A DNA stretch of 64,000 nucleotides from Sphingobacterium corticibacterium (GTDB lineage Bacteria; Bacteroidota; Bacteroidia; Sphingobacteriales; Sphingobacteriaceae): contig NZ_SGIT01000001.1 in NCBI RefSeq assembly GCF_004208525.1, forward strand, positions 1,240,001 to 1,304,000. The letters are read 5' to 3'. The position numbers and the translations under genes are program-made. Below, one piece after another: positions 53,024 through 62,358 of the stretch. Below the pieces are notes generated by a model. It worked only from the letters and a program-made list of their open reading frames with translations. It searched no databases and had not been told where the DNA came from. Within the stretch, counting starts at the first letter, position 1, and every line of letters begins with the position of its first letter.

Positions 53024-53540
53024 TGAGGTGTTAACAAATGTTGGTTTAAAAGCTTTAATTTCGCACGAACTAAATTAACTGTTATATGAATATTGAAAGG
53101 CTTTTGACAATATCCGATGTATGCTTAGGAGCAATATGGTAATAGGACATGCCTACGGTACGATCACTTCCTTAAACGCGATACTGGATGACTCGGCTCC
53201 ACAAGTTTACTATTCGACGATCCTAGAAAAGCATTCGGAAGGGAGACGCACTCCAGCAAGTTTTCTGCTCGGACCGTGGGGGCAAAAAAAGACCAAAATA
53301 AGATAGATGTGTCTAACAAATTTCTTCCGAGATCATCAGGTTAAAGACAAAATAACAATCTTCATGTTCGACGGAAAATTTGGAATTCCGTGGTATACAA
53401 TAAACGAATTATAAGCTACGACTAGGGAGAAGCTGATGTGCCTATTGTTAGGGAAATATCGCACATAGGGTCGCACTTGTTAAGATATGTTAAAAGACTG
53501 TTATAAAATAAGAAAGGCACGCGAATTGATAGTATTTTAG
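53024..53540. other. gene-free stretch with gene remnants
   Basis: No intact gene. A start-like sequence at 53087 (MNIERLLTISDVCLGAIW then stop) looks like a 5' fragment of an unknown gene. At 53405-53470 the end of the Nudix gene recurs (TACGACTAGGGAGAAGC ... GATGTGCC), followed by T copy 7. A 61-codon frame at 53121 has no features. Confidence 0.6.
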
Positions 53541-53618
53541 TAATTCATAATTTAGGTTAATAATTGGTTAGTTAGTTAGTTAAAAATCCTGAAGCTCCCC
53601 GCTTCAGGATTTTTTTTA
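53473..53618. repeat. T element copy 7
   Basis: TTAAGATATGTTAA (about 53477), core from 53543 with one extra GTTA repeat, hairpin to 53618. Preceded by a Nudix 3' fragment, followed by the same 70-base stretch as T copy 5. Confidence 0.9.
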
Positions 53619-54017
53619 TGGCAGCTCCGCTCCTCGCCTCTTAGACGTGTCCCAGAAGGATATAAAACTAAAAAGATTTCGATGCCGCTGCATAATTGGG
53701 CAGAAGTCTTTCTTCCTGAGTTTGGTTGGCTTATACATTGATCTACGTAGGTGTTTTTTCTTCTGGAGCGGAGCGATACAATGAGGTCATGAAGGATTAT
53801 CTAAAACGGAAGAATGGTCCGGGATGGGAGGAATGAATATCATAAAAAAGGCGGTTTAATCCGTAACACTGTAAAACACTAAGCCGGCTCATCAGCTACT
53901 GGCGATTCTAGTGCAATGCTTCTCGCTTTATTAAGCAATAATGCACAATCACGACGACTCGAAAAATTTTGAAAAATGATATTTTAAGATTAATATTGAT
54001 ATCACTGTTGCTAAAAC
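53619..54017 (+). other. gene-free stretch with a 3' gene fragment
   Basis: About 53744-53839 reads as the C-terminal 31 codons of an unknown protein (GVFSSGAERYNEVMKDYLK then stop), with no start. The rest is AT-rich and featureless. Confidence 0.5.
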
Positions 54018-54779
54018 ATGAAAATAATGACTTCAAATATTTATGCTACACAAGGATATGTTATCTTCAAAAACTTCTTTAAAGAAAATGAATTGCTCAA
54101 ATTAGAATATATATTAGAAAAATTTCACAACGTATGGTTAAGTAATAATCAAAAGGATTACAAAAATGGGCTCATAAATAGTCACAGCATTACCTCGAGC
54201 AGCTATATAAATGAGGAAGAAAGACTTTTCATTTTTAAATTTATCTCAAAAAGAAATATTGAAAAAATTGTCGGTGAAATTTTTCCGGATGAAGCATTAT
54301 TTTTAAACACGCAATTATTTTTTGAACCTTTTAATCGAAATCAGCATAATTATTGGCATCGGGATATCCAATATACGGGAAGGTCTATCAACGAGCAGAA
54401 GCAAAAAATCAAAACAGAAAATATTGTTCATTTTAGAATTCCATTAAGACGGGAATTAGGGATAGAATTAATTCCTTCTACTCATAAGGAATGGGATACA
54501 GATGAAGAATTCGAAACGAGGCTTTCTTTGAACGGAAGAAAACCGAGTGATAATTTACAACGCGGTAAAATTATACAAATGGACAGAGGCGATTTACTCG
54601 TTTTTTCGGCTAATATGATTCATAGGGGATTGTACGGAAATAATCGCCTAACTTTTGACATCATCTTTTGCGATAACACGCAAGACTTTAAATCATTCCT
54701 AAACATAAATGATTGTCCAAATACCGAAGAGATGGAGTCATTAAAAGAATCAAAAATATTTAAGAAATATATTATATAA
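54018..54779 (+). CDS. PhyH-type 2-oxoglutarate/Fe(II) dioxygenase-like protein
   Basis: 253 residues. The metal triad of phytanoyl-CoA dioxygenase-like enzymes is visible: His-x-Asp in NYWHRDIQYT and the distal His in MIHRGLYGNNRL, with the Arg (GNNRLTFDIIF) that would bind 2-oxoglutarate. N-terminus GYVIFKNFFKENELLKLEYILEKF is typical. Substrate unknown. AT-rich codon use differs from neighbours, suggesting recent import. The stop is followed within three bases by a ClbS fragment. Confidence 0.85.
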   Translation: MKIMTSNIYATQGYVIFKNFFKENELLKLEYILEKFHNVWLSNNQKDYKNGLINSHSITSSSYINEEERLFIFKFISKRNIEKIVGEIFPDEALFLNTQLFFEPFNRNQHNYWHRDIQYTGRSINEQKQKIKTENIVHFRIPLRRELGIELIPSTHKEWDTDEEFETRLSLNGRKPSDNLQRGKIIQMDRGDLLVFSANMIHRGLYGNNRLTFDIIFCDNTQDFKSFLNINDCPNTEEMESLKESKIFKKYII

Positions 54780-55025
54780 AAAAGCCAATACCGAACTTTA
54801 TGAAGTGAGCTGGTACGACAACATTCAAGACCGGATTTCTCGATTATGAGTCGCTTGCTCGCATCTACCTTAAAAGGCAATTCATAGTGCAACGATCCGA
54901 TGGACTGGCGGTTCGCTAGCTATTGCCGAACACGCACAAGCGATTTGGGTTGATAGAAGCGAATTACAAAATTACGACTAGGCAGAAGCGGATGTGCCGA
55001 TAGTAAAGGAAATACTGCATAAATG
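54780..55025 (+). pseudogene. fused remnants of ClbS-like and Nudix genes
   Basis: 54783-54826 repeats codons 124-138 of the ClbS-like gene (CCAATACCGAACTTTATG). 54891-55024 repeats the Nudix gene with an internal deletion: CAACGATCCG (codon 18 region) is joined directly to TGGACTGGCGGTTCGC (codon 86 region) and runs to the end. Neither has a start. Confidence 0.85.
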
Positions 55026-55029
55026 ACGA

Positions 55030-55173
55030 GACTTTTGTTAATATGTGTTAAATATACACTTACAGGAAACGAAATGCATGCTTTAGTCGTTATATTTGTA
55101 CTTCATAATTTAGGTTTATAATTGGTTAGTTAGTTAAAAATCCTGAGGCTCCCCGCTTCAGGATTTTTTTGTT
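55030..55173. repeat. T element copy 8 (TATATTTG-type promoter)
   Basis: TTAATATGTGTTAA (about 55034), TATATTTG (55091-55098), core from 55102, hairpin to 55170. Preceded by a Nudix fragment, followed by spacer and NTF2-like copy 6. Confidence 0.9.
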
Positions 55174-55342
55174 CATTACCGGACACCTGCTGTCCGACCG
55201 TGAACAACCGGAAATCGCTCCAAAAAACACAAACACCTTTAAAACAATACATTGAGCACTTTGGCAACCGGCTTGCAATGCTTTTGGCATGAACAAACAC
55301 GTAGATATCTGCATCGCGCATTCACCGATTTTTTTACCGCAG

Positions 55343-55408
55343 TTACCGAGAAATGCGGGAGCTTGGTCTAATCGTTATTCGGTAAATCTGCTTCTCGCTA
55401 TACCTTTG
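55343..55408 (+). promoter_or_regulatory. promoter region of NTF2-like gene copy 6
   Basis: TTACCGA (55343-55349), TTCGGTAA (55378-55385), TACCTTTG (55401-55408). Confidence 0.75.
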
Positions 55409-55465
55409 AAGTATCAAATAAGAAATAGAAAAAACAATATACACATTACATTAAAAACTACAGAC

Positions 55466-55891
55466 ATGAGAACGACATTGAAAACTATCGCAGCAGCATT
55501 GATCATGGTTACATCCCTAAGCTCTTTTGCTTCGGAAAAAGCCAATCCTTTGAAAGACGTGGAGTCGGACATGGTAATTGGCTCCTATATGGAAGCTGTT
55601 ACCGTGGGTAGCATCGACCTGAACAAGTTCCTTTTTGCCGATGATTTCCAGTACAGCAACGTGAACAACAACGACCGCGCAGGCAAAAAGGAATACATCA
55701 AATACCTGAAAACCAACAAAGGTAACAAATATGACTGCAAGAGCAGCTACGAGATCCTATCGCAGGACGGAAAGGTATGCGTCGCCAAAGCAACAATGGC
55801 ATTTGATAACTTCACCCGCGTAGACTACATTACCTTGAACCAAGGAAAGGACGGCTGGAAGGTGAGCAAGGTGGAAACGATTTATCCGTAA
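55466..55891 (+). CDS. secreted NTF2-like protein, copy 6
   Basis: 141 residues from ATG 55466. Variants of this copy: KDVESDMVIGSYMEAV, YIKYLKTNKG and ETIYP at the end. Signal peptide identical to copies 4 and 5. Confidence 0.87.
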   Translation: MRTTLKTIAAALIMVTSLSSFASEKANPLKDVESDMVIGSYMEAVTVGSIDLNKFLFADDFQYSNVNNNDRAGKKEYIKYLKTNKGNKYDCKSSYEILSQDGKVCVAKATMAFDNFTRVDYITLNQGKDGWKVSKVETIYP

Positions 55892-55954
55892 GACTTAAAT
55901 TTTTTGTTTCAATAGGGACATGTCGTGAGATATTTCCAAGTGTTTAGTTTAGTT

Positions 55955-55988
55955 AGCAAAGCCTGCAGATGCAGGCTTTGATTTTTTG
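55955..55988 (+). terminator. P terminator copy 6
   Basis: AAAGCCTGCA-GA-TGCAGGCTTT stem with T run. Confidence 0.85.
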
Positions 55989-56096
55989 TCACCTGTCATT
56001 ACTCTATTATCCGAGCAAAGGAAGAGGTGATATACGGGTTCAGTCAAAACATTCCGAGATCCGATGTGTTTACATGATAGTAAATTATCAATTAAT

Positions 56097-56597
56097 ATGA
56101 TATTAAAATATTGGCTTCAAGAGTTTGAGCAAGAATCAGAAAATACGCGTAAACTACTTCAGTCTGTGCCACAGAAGGATCTTGATTACCGGCCATCCGA
56201 TATTTCGTGGACAATGGGCGAACTTGCACAACATATCGCTACCATATACTATTGGTACGTAGGAACACTCACACAGGACGTCTATGATATTACAAGCGAT
56301 CATCTAGAACGAGGCAGTCCGAACGACATAAAAGCAACATTGACACTCTTTGAAGATAATGTGCAAAAAGCAAGACAGGCGCTAACATCAATCACGGAAG
56401 AGCAGGTTTCAGACGAATGGACGATGAAAGCAGGAGGCAAAGTTGTTCTTGGGCCCATGCCGCGTGGAATAGTCGCTAGGAGTTTTCTTTTTAACCACCT
56501 CTATCATCATCGAGGAGAAATGATCGTATATCTGCGCGCCACAGGCAATAAGGTTCCGGGGCTATACGGGCCGACTTATGAAGACAGTATAACTTAG
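56097..56597 (+). CDS. DinB family (DNA-damage-inducible fold) protein
   Basis: 166 residues from ATG 56097 (MILKYWLQEFEQESENTRKLL); an upstream ATG at 56064 adds 11 residues without support. Metal-binding pattern of the DinB/YfiT fold: MGELAQHIATIYYWYVG and FLFNHLYHHRGEMIVYLRATG, with three His. DinB-fold proteins include bacillithiol and mycothiol S-transferases that detoxify electrophiles. Precise activity unknown. Confidence 0.88.
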   Translation: MILKYWLQEFEQESENTRKLLQSVPQKDLDYRPSDISWTMGELAQHIATIYYWYVGTLTQDVYDITSDHLERGSPNDIKATLTLFEDNVQKARQALTSITEEQVSDEWTMKAGGKVVLGPMPRGIVARSFLFNHLYHHRGEMIVYLRATGNKVPGLYGPTYEDSIT

Positions 56598-56644
56598 CTA
56601 TCGATTAAGCCTACCATAGGCTGGAAATTATTATTCATTGGAAA

Positions 56645-56787
56645 GGACACTTGTTAAGATATGTTAAAATGCTGCTATAAAACAAAAAAGGCACACGAAT
56701 TGATACTACTTTAGCAATTCATAATTTAGGTTAATAATTGGTTAGTTAGTAAAAATCCTGAAGCTCCCCGCTTCAGGATTTTTTGTT
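56645..56787. repeat. T element copy 9
   Basis: TTAAGATATGTTAA (about 56654), core from 56717, hairpin 56751-56783. It follows the DinB gene by about 50 bases. Confidence 0.9.
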
Positions 56788-56925
56788 CAATACCATGCGT
56801 AACCAAAGCAACAATGGCCTTCGATAACTTCGTCCACGTATCTTGAATGCCAGGATTTTTATAATTTCAATCACTATGACTTATGTACTTAATTGCAGAT
56901 AAAGCCAGAATTTTAAATTACAGGG
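56788..56925 (+). pseudogene. short internal fragment of NTF2-like gene (56796-56843)
   Basis: GCGTAACCAAAGCAACAATG and the following 30 bases match the codons for VCVAKATMAFDNF in the NTF2-like copies; no start or stop belongs to it. The rest of the stretch shows nothing. Confidence 0.75.
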
Positions 56926-58104
56926 TTAAGGCAAACTATCCATTTTATTTGGTGAGGTGTAAAAAATAAAATACTCTTTCAAAAGGAATCTATAAGGTTC
57001 TATACCGTGATGAAAATATTTTGGCCCGTCTTTATAATAGTTCCAATATTTTTCATTGACGGCCAATATTATGGGCACTCCTGGACGCACAAAGTACGTG
57101 CTACCAACAGCCTCTGGTAATTGCAATTCAGGAAGAATATTATGAATAAATTTCCCCAAATAGTTGCCAAGATATTTTTGATAAGCGTCTGACGATTTTT
57201 TAGCACGCTTCTTCATCCTATTGAAAGCGCTCTTGAGCATTATTCTTTTAAGAAAAGGCAACTCATCAAACCGCTTCATCAAGTTAAGAATAGGATTGGG
57301 CTCATTCATGTCAATATCGACCTGCTGCGTGGTAAAGGGCATTTCGGGAACAGGGTCTGCCGTATTTACGATACTAAAGCTCCACTGGGATAAATTGGCA
57401 TTATCATAATCGTAAGCAAAATACATATTGCCCATCTTAGGGGCAGCACTTGCGTATGTTTTTACAAAAATGTCTGGATAAACTGACTGTTTCTTCATTT
57501 GCATAAGCCAGGCACTGAAATAGTAACACAATGCCCCTCCTTGCGAATGCCCTCCTATGATAAACTTTCGATATCCACTATTATATAGCTGTCTGATCTT
57601 TGGGGTAAGGTACTCACCCAGATAAGCAAATCCAATCAAGAACCCAGCATGGACAGTTGAACGATCATCAGATGCCAAAACATATTCAAAGGAACGATCC
57701 TTAGCTGTCTTAACAACGCCTTTAGCTGGAACCATCGCGCAATAAAAGTCTTGCAAGATAGACCCTCTATCGGACGTCGTGCCCCGAAGTGTAATTACAA
57801 CAGTAGAATCCTTCCTAATCCAAATATCGGCACGGTTGTCTAAACCAAGACTGGGTGTGCGATGATATATAGCATATCCTTCAACCATGTCCTCAAATTT
57901 GCTATCCAACGCGGTATCGAGAAAAGCAAGATTAAGTTGCAAGACTGCATCGCATTCCTGTGCATTGAAACCCGGTCCATACTCGAAAGATCCGGCATAG
58001 GAAACGCCAGCAAAGTGGAAAGACAGTAAAAATAAAAAGCCAAACAACGCATTGCGGATATAACATTTACAGCTCGCAACAAGTATTAATATCCTAAAAA
58101 TCAT
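56926..58104 (-). CDS. class 3 lipase family protein, secreted
   Basis: 392 residues with a long hydrophobic N-terminus (MIFRILILVASC ... GFLFLLSFHFAGVSYA) acting as a signal peptide. The Lipase_3 fold is shown by VVITLRGTTSDRGSILQDF (oxyanion strand), the elbow GGHSQGGALCYY with catalytic Ser near residue 187, and the catalytic Asp in NTADPVPEMPF. C-terminal His probably in the FHHGIEPYRF stretch. It hydrolyses lipid esters outside the cytoplasm. Its first 15 codons and promoter region share sequence with the start of the gene at 62359, indicating 5'-end exchange. Confidence 0.88.
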   Translation of the reverse strand: MIFRILILVASCKCYIRNALFGFLFLLSFHFAGVSYAGSFEYGPGFNAQECDAVLQLNLAFLDTALDSKFEDMVEGYAIYHRTPSLGLDNRADIWIRKDSTVVITLRGTTSDRGSILQDFYCAMVPAKGVVKTAKDRSFEYVLASDDRSTVHAGFLIGFAYLGEYLTPKIRQLYNSGYRKFIIGGHSQGGALCYYFSAWLMQMKKQSVYPDIFVKTYASAAPKMGNMYFAYDYDNANLSQWSFSIVNTADPVPEMPFTTQQVDIDMNEPNPILNLMKRFDELPFLKRIMLKSAFNRMKKRAKKSSDAYQKYLGNYLGKFIHNILPELQLPEAVGSTYFVRPGVPIILAVNEKYWNYYKDGPKYFHHGIEPYRFLLKEYFIFYTSPNKMDSLP

Positions 58105-58231
58105 GGGCTATCGTGCTTATGTCATAAATTTATTAACACGAATATCATAACACCAAATTTCGATCCATTTTTTCCTTGTCTGCTATCTAAAGTCAAAAAT
58201 GAACTTGGTAGATTATATAAACCCAAATTGA

Positions 58232-59257
58232 TTATAGAATAATATACATATGGTTTAGGTAGATATTATCTTGCTCCGTAAACAACGTTTTTGGGACACC
58301 GTCTATCCATAAGGTGGGAACCGACTTCCCGGCATTTAAGAGATTTCCTAAAACGTATACTTTATCGTTAAATATATATATAGCCATAGCTTTAACACTA
58401 TGCGCGCCCGTATTCAACTCGTATAATAACTGTGTATTTTTATACGCCCGCGCTACGTTTATACCGTCTTCGGACATACTGTTGGTTACAAAGTAATAAT
58501 CATTTCCGTTCATGGTCGCTAATATATTACTAACTCGTGCCCCTACAGGGTAAGAAAATATTTCGTCAGAACCTTTCCAAACCTTCGCTGCATCTGTATT
58601 ACGGTCCACATTGCCATATCCCATAGTCAGTACTTCCCCATTTTCAACATGTATATAAGTAGCTTCAGAAGGTGCGTTATTAATGGTGTACATGGTTTTT
58701 CCATGCCATATGCTCGCAGCTTGCGCAAATTGTCCCGCTAAATAATACGCACCTTCATAGACAGTAATGGCACGGATACCTGAATATGCCAGTGCTCCGG
58801 AATTCACTTTCCGTCCACCATTTATCCATAGTCGCTGATAGGGCAACTTATTTTGATAAATTGTACCCGCCACATAGATGTTTTCGTTATCTGCATATAT
58901 GGCTGTCGCGGAATTATCTTTGACGGCAGATGATAAGTATTCTTTCACACCATTTTTCCAATACACTACACGATTTTTTTCTTCTTCATAATGTTCATTA
59001 CCTGCAACAAATACGTCTTTCCCTTGGGCATAGACGACTTTGGCATCGGCCGATCGGTTTGGAGATAAGTTAACTATGGAGTCTTGAACAACAAGAATTG
59101 CTTTCCGGTCGCGTTCGTTATAATGACCGCTGAAAGAATACCCTACGTAATAGAATATAGGCTCTTTTATATCATCATTTATATGATTAGAATCTTTCTT
59201 ACAAGACACAAAAATTGCCAATAAAATAGTGATCCCTATAATTTTATTCAATCTCAT
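58232..59257 (-). CDS. lipoprotein with repeated beta-propeller-like blades
   Basis: 341 residues. Lipobox ending IFVSC (Cys19), then KKDSNHIND. The mature part consists of about six repeats of roughly 45 residues with the pattern (V/I)YVAG ... LWINGG or VWK(N/G)G (ENIYVAGTIYQNKLPYQRLWINGG, AYYLAGQFAQAASIWHG, DKVYVLGNLLNAGKSVPTLWIDG), as in propeller-type surface lipoproteins. Function unknown. The 250 bases upstream should hold its promoter and that of the divergent 59508 gene. Confidence 0.75.
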   Translation of the reverse strand: MRLNKIIGITILLAIFVSCKKDSNHINDDIKEPIFYYVGYSFSGHYNERDRKAILVVQDSIVNLSPNRSADAKVVYAQGKDVFVAGNEHYEEEKNRVVYWKNGVKEYLSSAVKDNSATAIYADNENIYVAGTIYQNKLPYQRLWINGGRKVNSGALAYSGIRAITVYEGAYYLAGQFAQAASIWHGKTMYTINNAPSEATYIHVENGEVLTMGYGNVDRNTDAAKVWKGSDEIFSYPVGARVSNILATMNGNDYYFVTNSMSEDGINVARAYKNTQLLYELNTGAHSVKAMAIYIFNDKVYVLGNLLNAGKSVPTLWIDGVPKTLFTEQDNIYLNHMYIIL

Positions 59258-59507
59258 ACCGAACGTGTTTTAATGCATATGTTGCGCTCAACAAAATTCC
59301 GGACAATAAGCGAAGAATGCTGCAATAAAACCTTAACAACCTATATACTTCATTATATATTTCATATACAAAGTATTTACAATTTCCGGTTAAACGAAGC
59401 TAAGTTGCATTTTTTCTTAATCCGCTTATCTTAAGTTTATTTATCCGAATCGATTACCTAATTCCTCTAATTGAATAGTATATTAGCAAACAGAATACTT
59501 ACTTTGT

Positions 59508-60191
59508 ATGAACTTGACAGCGCTTTACAATAACCTCTATACAAGATCGATTGACGACATTCGAAATGGGAACAATAAAATCGATCGGTTAATAGACGAC
59601 AAAAATGATAAAAGACGAGGTTTAACAGTCTTGATCAGACCCAACGATAATATTCAGGGAGCGATTGCTCGCTTTCAACAGGAGTTGATGGTTATCGACA
59701 AAGATCAGTATTATCAACCACTCCCAGATATGCACGTAACGGTATTATCCATTATTTCGTGTTATGACGGTTTTAATCTCGAGCAGATAGAGACTTCAAA
59801 ATATATTCGCCTTTTTAAGCAAAGTGCCAGAAATATAATGGATATTGGTCTCCACTTTCAGGGGATATCCGCCTCTCCTGAAGCAGTGATAATCCAAGGA
59901 TTTCCTCTGAGCGAAGGCCTTGAGAGATTCAGGGATCAATTGAGGGAAAACTTTAAAGCTTCTGCGTTACAGCAGACAATCGACGCAAGATACAGGTTAA
60001 CGACCGCGCATATTACCGCCGTTCGGTTCCGGGAGTACATAAGGACTCCTCAGAAGTTTGCAGAACGGTTAGAAAACTACAGAGATGTTGATTTTGGCTC
60101 TTTTAAACCGAAAGAGGTCGAACTCGTGTACAACGACTGGTATCAAAAACGTCATATCGTAAAAACACTTCATAAAATCTCTATAAAATAA
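59508..60191 (+). CDS. 2H phosphoesterase (LigT-like)
   Basis: 227 residues with the two HxT motifs of the 2H phosphoesterase superfamily: DMHVTVLSI and TAHITAVRF, about 90 residues apart as expected. Members are 2'-5' RNA ligases, cyclic phosphodiesterases of RNA ends and enzymes that degrade 2'-5' oligoadenylate or cyclic nucleotides. Which substrate applies is not visible. In a region of defence-like genes a role against nucleotide signals is possible but unsupported. It is a single gene. Confidence 0.88.
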   Translation: MNLTALYNNLYTRSIDDIRNGNNKIDRLIDDKNDKRRGLTVLIRPNDNIQGAIARFQQELMVIDKDQYYQPLPDMHVTVLSIISCYDGFNLEQIETSKYIRLFKQSARNIMDIGLHFQGISASPEAVIIQGFPLSEGLERFRDQLRENFKASALQQTIDARYRLTTAHITAVRFREYIRTPQKFAERLENYRDVDFGSFKPKEVELVYNDWYQKRHIVKTLHKISIK

Positions 60192-60211
60192 GGTATAGAT
60201 TACGTTGTAAA

Positions 60212-60299
60212 TGGAAAGGCGGTTCGTTAACTATTGCCGAACGCGCGCAGGATATTTGGGTTGCTTACAATGACTTAAAAACTACGACTGGGCAGAGGC
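60212..60299 (+). pseudogene. Nudix 3' fragment, third
   Basis: AAAGGCGGTTCGTTAACTATTGCC onward repeats codons 86-113 of the Nudix gene and is cut at GGGCAGAGGCA by the hairpin of T copy 10. Confidence 0.85.
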
Positions 60300-60300
60300 A

Positions 60301-60341
60301 GTTAAAAATCCTGAGGCTCCCCACTTCAGGATTTTTTTGTT
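60301..60341. repeat. T element copy 10, hairpin only
   Basis: GTTAAAAATCCTGAGGC and its partner arm with loop TCCCC and one mismatch, directly fused to the Nudix fragment; leader missing. Confidence 0.85.
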
Positions 60342-60540
60342 CATTACCGGACACCTGCTGTCCTGCGATGAACAACCAGAAATCTCCCTAAAAAACTCAA
60401 ATACCTTTAAAGCAATACATTGAACACTTTGGCAACTGGCTTGCAATCCTTTTGGCATGGACAAACAAATAGAGATACGCATTCACCGATTTTTTTTACC
60501 GCAGTTAGCAAAGCCTGCATCTGCAGGCTTTGATTTTTTG
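60342..60540 (+). repeat. NTF2-like unit with the gene deleted, plus P terminator copy 7
   Basis: The 160-base spacer that normally precedes an NTF2-like gene runs up to TTTACCGCAGTTA (60494-60507) and is then fused directly to GCAAAGCCTGCA of the P terminator (60508-60540). The hairpin, promoter and gene are missing; the junction falls at the AGTTA common to both sides, consistent with recombination at a 5-base repeat. Confidence 0.85.
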
Positions 60541-60695
60541 TTATCTTCGTATCCAAGTTGGGAGAAGCATTTAAGTTTGTTCATCAAATAGTGTATCGTG
60601 ATAAACCATAAATGAACTTAATTGATAAATCCGTATCTTGTAGAAACTATTGCGTAGATAACAATGATAGCGATAGTCCATTAAAATGAGGTATC

Positions 60696-62342
60696 ATGGA
60701 AAACCCTTTTAAGAACCAAGTACTAAAGCTTAGAAGAACTGGCAAACTGACCCAGATATTGGTAAAGTATGGGTTTCAGGATCTGTTGGGATCACAGTCC
60801 AAACGTCCTCCAATGGGAGAGGAATCTCTCTCCCCCAATGATCCTACAGTATATGAACGTATCCGTTTGGCTATCGAGGAGCTGGGACCTACTTTTGTAA
60901 AGTTTGGACAGACGCTTTCGTCCCGTGAGGATCTGTTGCCTGCTTTGCTGATCGTCGAACTCAAAAAACTGCAGGACCGCGTGCCGCCTCAGGAAATCGA
61001 TATTGTACCCTATATCGAAGAACAGTTGGGCATAAACGCGTCAGAATCTTTCCGGGAAATCGAGACTGAACCAATCGCCTCGGCTTCTATTGCACAGGTG
61101 TACAAAGCCGTACTGGCAGACGGAACGCCCGTTATCCTAAAGATAAAGCGACCAAACATTCGTACAACCATCAACTCCGACCTGCTGATCCTGCGGGATA
61201 TCGTCCAATTTCTATCGGACTATTCCCTCACCATCCGGCAGATCAACCTGAAGTATATCCTAGCAACCTTTCAAAAAACCTTGGTAGAAGAGCTTTCCTT
61301 CGTCCATGAAGCGCAGAACATCGTCCAGTTTGAACAGAATTTTCGGGGAGTGGATAAGATCCACTGCATACATACTTACGAGGAGCTATGCAACGACGAC
61401 GTGCTTTGCGTGTCGTGGATAGACGGCGTGAAGATTACCGATAAGGATGGGCTAATGACCTACGATGTAAACTTCGAGCACATTGTAGACAGCGGACTGG
61501 AACTGTTCCTCACACAAGTATTGGAACATGGTTTTTTCCATGCCGATCCTCATCCTGGCAATATCTTGGTCACACCGGATGGCAAACTCAGTTTTCTGGA
61601 CTTTGGTGCTATGGGACGTATGCTGCTGTCCGATCAGGTAGTTCTCGAGGATTTTATCATTGCTTTTATCAACAAAGATGCGGATAGCCTTCTGTACATC
61701 ATCAAGAAAATGGCTATCTATATACAGATAGAAAACGAGAAGAATATCAAACGGGAAATCCTCGAACTGTTTGAAATGGCCAGCACTAACACATTGGAAA
61801 ACATAGACATCAAGGCTTTTTTCTCCAAGTTTTCGAATATCCTCTACCAGAACAACATCATCATGCCCGAACATATTTACCTACTGGTGCGGGGGGTCGT
61901 CCTGATGGAGGGCATAGGGCGTGAACTGATGCCCGGACTGAATATTATCGAGAAGATTAAGCCTTACATTGAACAGGTCATCCGTAAACGGCTCTCTTTT
62001 GAAAACCTCAAAAAAGAGAGTCAACGAAAACTGATGGATAGTTTCGAATTGCTGAGCCACGCGCCCTACACCCTCAAAAACATTGCCCAACGGCTCGAAC
62101 AGGGTGATCTGACCGTCAAGGTAGACAATAGCGATCTGCAGCACCTGCAACGGCAATACCGAAAAAACCAATCTACCAACCGGTCTCTTGCATTGGGCTG
62201 CCTATTCTTCGTCAGTGGCTGTCTGGTGATATCCGTCGAGCAATACCGCATCTTAGGGATTCCTATCCTCTCGTGGATCTTCTTCGTAATCGGCATCAGC
62301 TTCTTGATCCTTGCCAAACTACGTAGTCTGCGTATCGATTAG
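60696..62342 (+). CDS. AarF/UbiB (ABC1) family kinase-like protein
   Basis: 548 residues, normal for the family. Hallmarks: ELGPTFVKFGQTLSSREDLLP, the Ala-rich nucleotide loop ASASIAQVYKAVL, the KxGQ signature in FVKFGQ, catalytic HADPHPGN and DFGAMGR, and two C-terminal membrane helices (LALGCLFFVSGCLVI and ILSWIFFVIGISFLIL). Members act in ubiquinone/isoprenoid lipid metabolism as atypical ATPase/kinases at the membrane. It probably belongs to the ordinary chromosome to the right of the mosaic. Confidence 0.95.
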   Translation: MENPFKNQVLKLRRTGKLTQILVKYGFQDLLGSQSKRPPMGEESLSPNDPTVYERIRLAIEELGPTFVKFGQTLSSREDLLPALLIVELKKLQDRVPPQEIDIVPYIEEQLGINASESFREIETEPIASASIAQVYKAVLADGTPVILKIKRPNIRTTINSDLLILRDIVQFLSDYSLTIRQINLKYILATFQKTLVEELSFVHEAQNIVQFEQNFRGVDKIHCIHTYEELCNDDVLCVSWIDGVKITDKDGLMTYDVNFEHIVDSGLELFLTQVLEHGFFHADPHPGNILVTPDGKLSFLDFGAMGRMLLSDQVVLEDFIIAFINKDADSLLYIIKKMAIYIQIENEKNIKREILELFEMASTNTLENIDIKAFFSKFSNILYQNNIIMPEHIYLLVRGVVLMEGIGRELMPGLNIIEKIKPYIEQVIRKRLSFENLKKESQRKLMDSFELLSHAPYTLKNIAQRLEQGDLTVKVDNSDLQHLQRQYRKNQSTNRSLALGCLFFVSGCLVISVEQYRILGIPILSWIFFVIGISFLILAKLRSLRID

Positions 62343-62358
62343 GCTGTACTCGTATTGA

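Noticed and set aside
53121..53306. 61-codon frame after NTF2-like copy 5
   Set aside because: No family, no good start context, surrounded by gene remnants; considered non-coding debris.
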